Under the pieces are notes generated by a model. It did not search any database. It was not told the origin of the DNA and saw only the letters and a list, made by a program, of their open reading frames with translations. The translations under genes and the position numbers were made by a program. From NCBI GenBank assembly GCA_964542765.1, contig CAZIVO010000085.1, forward strand, positions 1 to 16,286: 16,286 nt of DNA. The letters run 5' to 3'. This stretch comes from CAZIVO01 sp964542765. Lineage in GTDB: Bacteria > Planctomycetota > UBA1135 > UBA2386. Position 1 is the stretch's first letter, and each line of letters opens with the position of its first letter. Shown piece after piece: positions 6,346-13,817 of this stretch.

Positions 6346-9048
6346 CTAAAAGCCGATGGTCGCCTTGCCTGCGTTGGAGAGGGCGACGCCTAGCCTGTTG
6401 GCCTTGCGGTCGAGGACAAGGCCCTGGAGATAGAAGCTCTTGCCAACGAACTCGGCCACCGTTGGGATCGCAAGATCGCAACGCGCGGCGCCTGCGTTGC
6501 TCTTCAGTGGTAGGGATACATCTGCGCTCACGAAGAGCTTGCAGCCGGGCATTCCTAAAAAGCCCAGATCTAGAGGAAGCTTGATCGCACCCCACTGCTG
6601 GTTCGATATGCCAACGGTCATGAAGGGAGTTGCGGCGGGTGTGGCTTGCAACGGCGACAGCCTGGTCGTGAAGGTCTTGCCGTGGACGGGAAGCGTCGTT
6701 GCTGTGAGCTGGGGCACCTTCGCAGAACCCTTGCAGCCGGTGCCTGACGAAGAGAAGGACGCTAAACCTATGTTGAGTCGGCTAATGAAGCCGTCGTTGC
6801 TGCGGTTGGTCCTGCTGTAGGCACCCTTGGTCGTCGGAAAGTCGGTGAAACCGGTGCCTCCTGCTACCGTTACCATGCCGTTGGCATCTACGGAAAGCGC
6901 ATTGCCAACGGCATCACGGTTGCCACCCAAGCTCCCCCCCAGATAAGTGGAGTAGAGAAGTTGCGCGCTTCCGGTCTTGCTCGGATCCAGCCGGCTGACA
7001 AAGGCGTGCCTTGGCCCCGTATGGGCTTTTCCGTATGCGCCAGGGGTTCTCGGAAAGTCGGTGGAAGAGGTCGTCCCCGCCACCGTCACCACGCCGCTGG
7101 CATCGACGGAAAGCGCGTTGCCATGGTCCGAGCTCTTTCCTCCCAGGTGGGTCGAATAGACGAGTTGCGCGCTTCCGGTCTTACTCAAGTCCAGCTGACT
7201 GACAAAGGCTTCCGTGCGACTTGAACTTGTCCTGTAGGCGTTCTTGGTTGTGGGGAAATTGGTGGATTCTGTCGTCCCTGCCACCGTCACTATCGCGCCG
7301 GCATCAACAGAGAGTGCATTGCCATCGTCCCTTCGATCCCCCCCCAGATATGTTGAGTAGACGAGCTGCGCACCTCCGCTCTTACGCAAGTCCAGCTGGC
7401 TGACGAAAACGTCATAGACGCCACCACTGTAGCTCGCATCGTAAGCGTTGTTCGTCATCGGGAAGTTGGTGGACTCGGTGTGTCCCGTCACCGTCACCAC
7501 GCTATTGGCATCGACGGAGAGCGCGTTGGCAAGATCGTGTGCTTCCCCGCCCAGGAAAGTTGAGTAGATGAGCTGAGCCTTTCCGGACTTGCTTGGGTCC
7601 AGCTGACTGACGTAGACCTCGAACTTGTTGCCAGAGGTCTTGGTCTTGTTGTAGGCGTTGCTCGTCGTTGGAAAGTCAGAAGCGTGAGTCCCACCCGTTA
7701 CGGTCATGATCCCGCCAGCATTGATGGAAAGCGCCCGGGACCAGTCAGCTCGCCCCCCTCCCAGAAAGGTGGAGTAGGCGAGCTGCGCGGACCCGGACTT
7801 GCTTGGGTCCAGGCAGCTGACGAAAGTGTCCCAGTCGCCGTTGTGGGTCGTATCATAGGCACCGACGGTCGTCGGATAGTGGTAGGCGAGTTTCGTGTTG
7901 GGTAGCCATGTGATGCCCGTCACCGCCACCACACCGCTAGCATTGACGGAGAGTCCATAAGGCTTATCGGCAGCTGAACTTCCCATATATGTGGAGTAGA
8001 GAAGCTGCGCGCTTCCGGCCTTGCTCGGATCCAGCCGGCTGACAAAAACCTGCCCAACTCCGTTGGGGGGGATTCCGTATGCGCCAGGAGTCCTTGGAAA
8101 GTCGGTGGAGCCGCTCTCTCCCGTCACCGTCACCACGCCATTGGCATCGACGAAGAGTGCGCTGATGTAATCCGAGCCACTGCCCCCCAGAAACGTCGAC
8201 CACACCAAGCCCGGATCGATGGTCAGGCTGGTGTCGCCATCCCAACCTGGAGCCGCAAACCCGAATCGGTCCACGCCAAGCAACACGAAACGGCAAGCCA
8301 CCGCACGCTTGTTGCCATCAGCATCCACCTGCCAGGTCTTGGGCACCGACTGGGTCAAGGGTCCGAGCGCGGTCTTGATGACCAAGGAGCCATCCTTCGC
8401 CATCGATAAACCCTGTCCACCCTCGACCTGCACACTCACCCGCGAGAGATCGGCACCGGGTTGCAGCAACAGATCATACTCGGGAACGCCCTTGGCCTCG
8501 CGCAGCCTCAAATCGATGCCCGAATACAGTCCCTCGTAAAGCACCGACCCGTAGAGCGGTACATCGGTATGCCAACGCTTCTCGTCATTGCCCAGGAAGT
8601 AGTTGTGGTGACCCGGCATCTTCTGCTCGCCGCGGATCTCGGGACGATTCGCATCGCCCTCGAAGGTCATCTGCAGGGCTACGCCACGGCTTTTCGGCTC
8701 ATCCGATATCGCCTGCTGCCCATCGGCGAGACCGGGATTGAGCGGCCTTCCCTTGGGCTCAGGTGCACGCTCCACCAGATCCAGCGTCCAGCCCCGATCC
8801 TCGAGGAACACGGTCATCGCCCCGCTGCGGTGTACGAACTTCGCATCGTGATCCCACTGTCCCAAGTTGGGGACGAAGGGAGAGGAAAGACCATCGAGCA
8901 GACTCTGCGCTCCGGCAGTGTTATCCGTGGTACCGCGAGGTTGCGGCTGGGCCTCGTGCTTGGGAGAAACCGTTATGGATCGTGTCGCCTCATGCGGGGC
9001 TGACGCAAGTAGAACGGACAAGGTGATGAGAGTGACGAAGATACGCAT
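6346..9048 (-). CDS. Secreted SBBP beta-propeller repeat protein
   Basis: 900 residues. Start chosen at 9048 because MRIFVTLITLSVLLASAP is a clear signal peptide and AGGA (minus strand of 9057-9060) lies 8 nt upstream; the frame is open to 9180 but the extra 44 residues are not signal-like. Residues ~50-275 match the N-terminal domain usually found ahead of SBBP repeats (DUF7948 type; NLGQWDHDAKFV, YEGLYSGIDLRL). Seven SBBP units start near residues 283, 351, 425, 495, 564, 631 and 699, each with YSTxLGG, a DANG/VVTVTG strand pair, an xxxxFPTTxxAY segment and FVSxLDPSKxGSAQ. Seven units would fit a closed seven-bladed propeller. Residues ~758-900 form a C-terminal beta-rich module with Cys 762, 826 and 847, which could serve in surface anchoring or binding. 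No catalytic motif is seen. Likely an extracellular or cell-surface protein of unknown ligand. Confidence 0.9.
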   Translation of the reverse strand: MRIFVTLITLSVLLASAPHEATRSITVSPKHEAQPQPRGTTDNTAGAQSLLDGLSSPFVPNLGQWDHDAKFVHRSGAMTVFLEDRGWTLDLVERAPEPKGRPLNPGLADGQQAISDEPKSRGVALQMTFEGDANRPEIRGEQKMPGHHNYFLGNDEKRWHTDVPLYGSVLYEGLYSGIDLRLREAKGVPEYDLLLQPGADLSRVSVQVEGGQGLSMAKDGSLVIKTALGPLTQSVPKTWQVDADGNKRAVACRFVLLGVDRFGFAAPGWDGDTSLTIDPGLVWSTFLGGSGSDYISALFVDANGVVTVTGESGSTDFPRTPGAYGIPPNGVGQVFVSRLDPSKAGSAQLLYSTYMGSSAADKPYGLSVNASGVVAVTGITWLPNTKLAYHYPTTVGAYDTTHNGDWDTFVSCLDPSKSGSAQLAYSTFLGGGRADWSRALSINAGGIMTVTGGTHASDFPTTSNAYNKTKTSGNKFEVYVSQLDPSKSGKAQLIYSTFLGGEAHDLANALSVDANSVVTVTGHTESTNFPMTNNAYDASYSGGVYDVFVSQLDLRKSGGAQLVYSTYLGGDRRDDGNALSVDAGAIVTVAGTTESTNFPTTKNAYRTSSSRTEAFVSQLDLSKTGSAQLVYSTHLGGKSSDHGNALSVDASGVVTVAGTTSSTDFPRTPGAYGKAHTGPRHAFVSRLDPSKTGSAQLLYSTYLGGSLGGNRDAVGNALSVDANGMVTVAGGTGFTDFPTTKGAYSRTNRSNDGFISRLNIGLASFSSSGTGCKGSAKVPQLTATTLPVHGKTFTTRLSPLQATPAATPFMTVGISNQQWGAIKLPLDLGFLGMPGCKLFVSADVSLPLKSNAGAARCDLAIPTVAEFVGKSFYLQGLVLDRKANRLGVALSNAGKATIGF
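6802..8202 (-). repeat. Seven tandem coding repeats of about 200-220 bp
   Basis: The SBBP units repeat at DNA level with a period of 67-74 codons. Units 1 and 6 share the protein string STDFPRTPGAYG and long near-identical DNA stretches; units 4 and 5 share TESTNFP. Non-adjacent units resembling each other suggests duplication or gene conversion within the array. This is a protein-repeat array, not a CRISPR or satellite: it stays in frame throughout. Confidence 0.85.
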
Positions 9049-9082
9049 GACAGGTGTCCTGAAGTGTGCGCCGCACATTCTA
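9049..9082 (-). promoter_or_regulatory. Candidate -10 and ribosome binding site for the SBBP gene
   Basis: On the minus strand TAGAAT (9077-9082) matches five of six bases of the -10 consensus and would give a leader of about 20 nt before the ATG at 9048. The upstream -35 region is poor. The AGGA Shine-Dalgarno sequence (9057-9060) sits inside a small inverted repeat, CAGG-ACA-CCTG (9051-9061), which could weakly mask it. Confidence 0.4.
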
Positions 9083-9175
9083 CTCCACCTCGCACAGCGC
9101 AGGAATCCCTGCTGAAACTCCTGGAGTGGCGTAGAACGAAAAGATCGCACCCCTCCCGAACAAGCACTCCCCCAC

Positions 9176-9203
9176 TTCACACCGACCCCCGCCCGGCTAG
9201 AAT
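9176..9203 (+). promoter_or_regulatory. Candidate sigma-70-type promoter of the DUF1549/1553-DUF1501 operon
   Basis: TTCACA (9176-9181) and TAGAAT (9198-9203) each match five of six consensus bases and are separated by 16 bp. Transcription would start near 9210, leaving a leader of about 70 nt. It is divergent from the SBBP promoter candidate, whose -10 carries the same hexamer. Confidence 0.5.
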
Positions 9204-9279
9204 ACGGCCGCGTCCCGGGGGCATATTCTCTGACCTCTGGTGCGTGGACCGAACACCGAAAGAATCCCGCAAGGCGTGA

Positions 9280-12066
9280 ATGAAAATAGCTTCGCGAACA
9301 GCACTCGTGAATCGTGCCCTCGGTTCCGTCCTGCTACCGGCGGCGTTCTTGCTGGCCATCAGCAATCCCGGAACCGCACAGGCAACCGCCGATCAACTCG
9401 CCTTCTTCGAGACCAAGATCCGACCTGTCCTGGCCACACGCTGCTACAAGTGCCACAGTCACCGATCGAAGAAACTCAAGGCGCACCTCTATCTCGATAG
9501 CCGTGCAGGGATGCTGTCCGGCGGCGACACCGGACCGGCGATTGTCCCGGGCAAGCCCGACCAGAGCCTTCTGCTCACCGCCATCGGCTTCCTCGACTAC
9601 GACCTGCAGATGCCTCCCAAGAAGAAGCTGCCGGACAGCGTGGCAAATGATTTCCGCACATGGGTCCAAATGGGAGCGCCATGGCCAGAGCAATCGGTCA
9701 CCGCTGCCCCAACCTCCACGGCAACGGTGCCAACGGACTGGGACAAGCTCCGTCGAGAGCACTGGTCCTACCGTCCCATCACCAAGCCAACGATACCGAC
9801 CGTCAAAACGCAGCCATGGTCTGGCAACCCCATCGACGCCTTCATCTTGGCGCGACTGCACGAGGCAGGCCTCGAAGCCAATCCGCCGGCACCCAAGCAC
9901 ATCCTCATTCGCCGCGCTTACATCGACCTCACCGGGCTGCTACCAAGCCCTGATCGGGTCACCGCGTTCCTCGAAGACAAGGATGCCGATGCCTTCGCCA
10001 AGGTCGTCGACGAATTGCTCGCATCTCCCCGCTACGGCGAACGCTGGGCCAGACATTGGCTCGACGTGGCTCGCTACAGCGATGGCGAAGGTGGCTTCTT
10101 GGATCGCGCAGCACTGCCCCATGCCTGGAGGTACCGGGACTGGGTCATCAAGGCCTTCAACGAGGATCTCCCTTACGACCAATTCGTCATCCAGCAGCTG
10201 ACGAGCGACCTCCTGGGTGATCCCGAACTACGCGTTGCGGGTGGTTTCCTCGCCGTTGGCCCGACCTACACGGCTGATGGCGGAGATCCCATAGCCGTTG
10301 CGGAAGCCAAAGCCGAAACCCTGAATGACCGGGTCGATACCGTCACCCGTTCCTTCTTGGCCCTGACCGTTGCATGCGCACGTTGCCACGACCACAAATT
10401 CGATCCTATTCCAACGGCGGACTATTACTCGATCGGGGGTGTCTTCCAGAACACCAAGCTGACCAAGCAATCGATCGCCGACAAGCCGTCAACAGATCTA
10501 TTCAACAAGGAGATGGCGCCGATTCAGAAAGCCGACGCCCTGCTCAAGGCTTTTCTCGACGGGGAATCCAAGGCCTATCAGCAAAGAGTCCTGCAAACCA
10601 ACCTCTCCGAATACATGCTCGCCGCCGTCGAGATCAGCAGGATCCGGCTGACGGACAAGAAGCGCGACATTCTAGCCTTCGCCAAGAAGCGAAAAATCTC
10701 GCACGCCATCCTGACTCGCTTCTTGCAGTGGTTCACCAACAAAGGCCGCCGCAAGCCCTTCAAGGAATTCCAGCCCTACTTCGACTGGGTGGACGCCAAC
10801 AAGAAGGGCTACGTGATCGACGAAGAATTGCGCGCAATCACCTTGGCGATTCAAAACACCACCAACGAGATCTTGCAATCACATGAACAAGATCTCGCGA
10901 CATACCAGCTTGCGGTCAAAGGCAACTCGAAACTCCCGAAGCCCAAGCCATCCGAAGCCTATGCGCGCTTGAACAAGAACCTTCGAAACCACTGCTCACC
11001 GGATTTCAAGAAGTCGAGCATGGTCGAACTCGAACCCGCAAAGCAGACTCGGCTGGCCGCCTTTCGCGACACGCTCGCGCAAGCCAACAAACACAAGCCG
11101 AAGCCCTTGCCCGAGGCGCATTTTCTGACCGAATCCGGTTCAGATGACATGGCGATCGCCATTCGCGGTGACATTCGGAAACGTGGCGAAGTGGTTCCTC
11201 GACGTTTTCTACACATCATCGCTGGCGAGAACGCGCAACACTTCACCAGAGGAAGCGGCCGCCAGGAACTGGCGGCGGCCATCGTCGACGAGAACAATCC
11301 CTTGACTGCGCGAGTCATGATCAACCGCATCTGGCAGCACCATTTTGGCCAGGCGATCGTGCGCACTCCCAGCAATTTCGGTGCGCTCGGAGAACGCCCA
11401 ACGCATCCAAAGCTGCTGGACTACCTGGCAACTCGGTTCATCGACAAGGGGTGGTCGATGAAGGCCATGCATCGCTTGATCATGCTGTCTGACACCTATC
11501 GAGCAAGCAGCAGCTACGTCGAGAAGAATTTCCGAGTGGATGGAGACAACCGCCTCCTGTGGCGAGCCAAACCACGCAAGATGGAAGCTGAAGCCTGGCG
11601 CGATAGCCTGCTGGCAGTATGCGGTGAACTGAGCCCTGATCTGGGTGGCGAGCCAGTGCAAAGAGGGTTCCTCCAGTCCACACGCCGCACGATCTACGCC
11701 AAGGTGAGCCGTAACGGCGACCGGTATGACTCGGATCGTTTCCTGCGGCTATTCGACTTCCCGGACCCTCGCACAACCAGCGCCGGGCGTGTCCAGAGCA
11801 TCGTTCCACAACAATATCTCTTCATGATGAATAGCCCGTTCATGATCAACCGCGGCAAATCCCTGGCAGCACGGCTGACGAAAGCAGCGCAGGGCAATGA
11901 GGCACGCATTGAACTGGCCTACCGATTATTGTTCAGCCGTGAACCTGACGCCTCGGAGAAGCAGGTTGGGTTGACATTCTTGACCGCCTCACAACAAGGC
12001 TCACCAAATCTGGAGCACTATCTTCAAGCTTTGTTGAGCACTCATGAATTCATGCAGATCCAGTAA
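9280..12066 (+). CDS. PSCyt1 / DUF1549 / DUF1553 domain protein
   Basis: 928 residues, with a signal peptide of about 34 residues (MKIASRTALVNRALGSVLL...). Residues ~40-130 are a PSCyt1 (planctomycete cytochrome C-like) domain with CYKCH at 55-59 and LDSRAGMLSGGDTGPAIVPG. DUF1549 covers ~165-390 (NPIDAFILARL, RRAYIDLTGLLPS, RYGERWARHWLDVARYSD) and ends with a second CxxCH, CARCH at 366-370. DUF1553 covers ~660-890 (NPLTARVMINRIWQHHFG, MHRLIMLSDTYR, ARTTSAGR-like PDPRTTSAGRV). The insert between them contains an EF-hand-like loop at 505-516. AAGG precedes the ATG by 5 nt. The next gene begins 17 bp after the stop and encodes DUF1501, the usual partner. The biochemical role of the family is not established; heme binding and association with polymer breakdown are family-based inferences. 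Likely periplasmic or exported. Confidence 0.93.
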   Translation: MKIASRTALVNRALGSVLLPAAFLLAISNPGTAQATADQLAFFETKIRPVLATRCYKCHSHRSKKLKAHLYLDSRAGMLSGGDTGPAIVPGKPDQSLLLTAIGFLDYDLQMPPKKKLPDSVANDFRTWVQMGAPWPEQSVTAAPTSTATVPTDWDKLRREHWSYRPITKPTIPTVKTQPWSGNPIDAFILARLHEAGLEANPPAPKHILIRRAYIDLTGLLPSPDRVTAFLEDKDADAFAKVVDELLASPRYGERWARHWLDVARYSDGEGGFLDRAALPHAWRYRDWVIKAFNEDLPYDQFVIQQLTSDLLGDPELRVAGGFLAVGPTYTADGGDPIAVAEAKAETLNDRVDTVTRSFLALTVACARCHDHKFDPIPTADYYSIGGVFQNTKLTKQSIADKPSTDLFNKEMAPIQKADALLKAFLDGESKAYQQRVLQTNLSEYMLAAVEISRIRLTDKKRDILAFAKKRKISHAILTRFLQWFTNKGRRKPFKEFQPYFDWVDANKKGYVIDEELRAITLAIQNTTNEILQSHEQDLATYQLAVKGNSKLPKPKPSEAYARLNKNLRNHCSPDFKKSSMVELEPAKQTRLAAFRDTLAQANKHKPKPLPEAHFLTESGSDDMAIAIRGDIRKRGEVVPRRFLHIIAGENAQHFTRGSGRQELAAAIVDENNPLTARVMINRIWQHHFGQAIVRTPSNFGALGERPTHPKLLDYLATRFIDKGWSMKAMHRLIMLSDTYRASSSYVEKNFRVDGDNRLLWRAKPRKMEAEAWRDSLLAVCGELSPDLGGEPVQRGFLQSTRRTIYAKVSRNGDRYDSDRFLRLFDFPDPRTTSAGRVQSIVPQQYLFMMNSPFMINRGKSLAARLTKAAQGNEARIELAYRLLFSREPDASEKQVGLTFLTASQQGSPNLEHYLQALLSTHEFMQIQ

Positions 12067-12083
12067 GATGCTGGGGCCCAGCG

Positions 12084-13523
12084 ATGAGTAAGTTTCACCA
12101 GCACCAAGCGAGTTTCCGACGCGCTCAGCAACTGCTGTCACGCAGGGAGGCACTACATAAAATTGGTGCGGGCTTTGGCAGCATCGGGCTCGCGGCATCC
12201 ATGTTCCAGCGAGGCACCGCCACCGAAGCCTCGAACCTTCTATCTCCGAAGGCATCACACTTCGCGCCCAAGGCGAAGAGAGTCATCCAACTGTTCATGC
12301 CGGGCGGCCCGTCACAGATCGACACCTTCGACTACAAACCAGATTGCGAAAAGTATCGGGGGCAACGCCCTGCGATCGTAGCCCGCAAAACTCTTCGCAA
12401 TACCAAGCTCGGCCTGATGCCAAGCTTCTTTCCCTTCAGGCGATACGGAGAGTGCGGCAAGCACGTCAGCGATCTGTTCCCCCATGTTGCTCAACACGTG
12501 GACGATATTTGCTTCATCCACTCCATGCATACCGACATCCCCGAGCACGCCGGCGGCATCCTGATGATGAATTGTGGCCACCTCCAGTCCACTCGCCCGA
12601 GCATGGGTGCCTGGTTGGGGTACGGACTGGGGTCGGAGAATCAGGATCTTCCAGCATTCATCGCGATGTCACCACGCGCGCGGCCACGCGGCACACTGGC
12701 AAATTGGGGCAATGCATTCCTGCCCGGCGCCTATGCCGGTTCCTACATCAACATTCAAAAGCTCAAGGCAAACCAACCGATCCCCGACCTGATCAATCCG
12801 AGCCTGAACAAAGCCGAGCAACGGCGTCAAACAGATCTCATTGCATCCCTCAACAAGCAACATCTCGACCGGGTCGAGAAGGACCAGGGTCTGGAAGCCA
12901 GTATCAACAATATGGAACTGGCCTTCCGCATGCAGTTCGCGGTCCCGGACCTGTTCGACTTGTCGCAAGAATCCAAACAAACGCTCGAGATGTATGGCGA
13001 CAGCGAATACGCCAAGGGATGTCTGTTCGCCCGACGAATGATCGAGCGCGGGGTGCGTTGCGTGCAACTCTCGCACTCGATCAGTGGCTATGACATCGCC
13101 TGGGACACCGGCCATGGCAATGTTCCGAAGGGGCACAAGGATCTGGCGGTCGCATGCGACCAAGGCATCGCTGCTCTCATCACCGATCTCAAGCGACGAG
13201 GCCTGTTCGATGAAACCCTACTCGTCTGGGGTGGCGAATTCGGTCGTGCACCGACTTCTGAAGGCAAGCTCGGGCGCGATCACGACCACTATGGCTATAC
13301 CGTCTGGATGGCTGGGGGCGGCGTCAAAGGCGGAATGAGCTACGGCGCCACCGACAATTTTGGATGCACCGCTGTGGAAAACCGTGTCCATGTCCACGAC
13401 CTGCATGCGACCATCTTGCACCTGATGGGACTGGACCACGAGAAACTCACCTACCGCTACTCGGGGCGCGACTACCGATTGACCGACGTGCACGGGCAGG
13501 TCATCCATGACATCATCGCATGA
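12084..13523 (+). CDS. DUF1501 domain protein with Tat signal
   Basis: 479 residues. A twin-arginine motif S19-R20-R21-E-A-L followed by a weakly hydrophobic stretch (IGAGFGSIGLAASM) indicates Tat export, which suits a protein that folds around metal before export. DUF1501 hallmarks run through the chain: VIQLFMPGGPSQIDTFDYKP near residue 71, HTDIPEHAGG, GAWLGYGLGS, DTGHGN, WGGEFGRAP, GRDHDHYGYTVWMAGGG and VHVHDLHATILHLMGLDH. The family is related to the alkaline phosphatase/sulfatase fold and is normally encoded beside a DUF1549/DUF1553 protein, as here. The 17-bp spacer lacks a strong Shine-Dalgarno sequence; instead an 11-bp palindrome CTGGGGCCCAG (12071-12081) lies two bases before the ATG, so translation may be coupled to the upstream gene. 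Enzymatic activity is not established. Confidence 0.93.
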   Translation: MSKFHQHQASFRRAQQLLSRREALHKIGAGFGSIGLAASMFQRGTATEASNLLSPKASHFAPKAKRVIQLFMPGGPSQIDTFDYKPDCEKYRGQRPAIVARKTLRNTKLGLMPSFFPFRRYGECGKHVSDLFPHVAQHVDDICFIHSMHTDIPEHAGGILMMNCGHLQSTRPSMGAWLGYGLGSENQDLPAFIAMSPRARPRGTLANWGNAFLPGAYAGSYINIQKLKANQPIPDLINPSLNKAEQRRQTDLIASLNKQHLDRVEKDQGLEASINNMELAFRMQFAVPDLFDLSQESKQTLEMYGDSEYAKGCLFARRMIERGVRCVQLSHSISGYDIAWDTGHGNVPKGHKDLAVACDQGIAALITDLKRRGLFDETLLVWGGEFGRAPTSEGKLGRDHDHYGYTVWMAGGGVKGGMSYGATDNFGCTAVENRVHVHDLHATILHLMGLDHEKLTYRYSGRDYRLTDVHGQVIHDIIA

Positions 13524-13817
13524 GTCCGGCGCGACCTTTCGCCCTCCTGTGACTCAACCCCTCCACTTCCAGATACAAAATTCTGCACAAACTTTTTCGC
13601 CCTCTTTCGCATTCCAGCCACTTCAAACAGGGCGCGCGATGAGACCAGACACCATCGGCAAGGCGCCAGCACTCGGCCTCGAGAAGATCGAGCCTGATCG
13701 AACGACTCGGGCTGGGGAAGTGAGCCAGGTCAGCGAAGATACATCAGCAACAAGAAGAATCCGCGGCTATGTCGCGTGGTTCTTCGTCGACACCGCCACT
13801 GCGCGTATCCTCATGAC
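13524..13817 (+). other. Intergenic region upstream of the ribonuclease gene
   Basis: This 294-bp gap holds no credible gene; a 104-codon frame from 13507 has no recognisable features. TATCCT at 13806-13811 resembles a -10 box (four of six) and its expected start point falls on or next to the A of the ribonuclease ATG at 13818. No good -35 is seen at the right distance, and no Shine-Dalgarno sequence precedes the ATG. A leaderless transcript is therefore possible. Confidence 0.35.

Noticed and set aside
6802..8202. Regular ~205-bp repeats as a possible CRISPR or satellite array
   Set aside because: Unit length is too long for CRISPR, there are no spacers, and the repeats are in-frame SBBP blades.
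9049..9180. N-terminal extension of the SBBP protein by 44 residues
   Set aside because: It would place a clear signal peptide internally, and it covers the candidate promoter and ribosome binding site.
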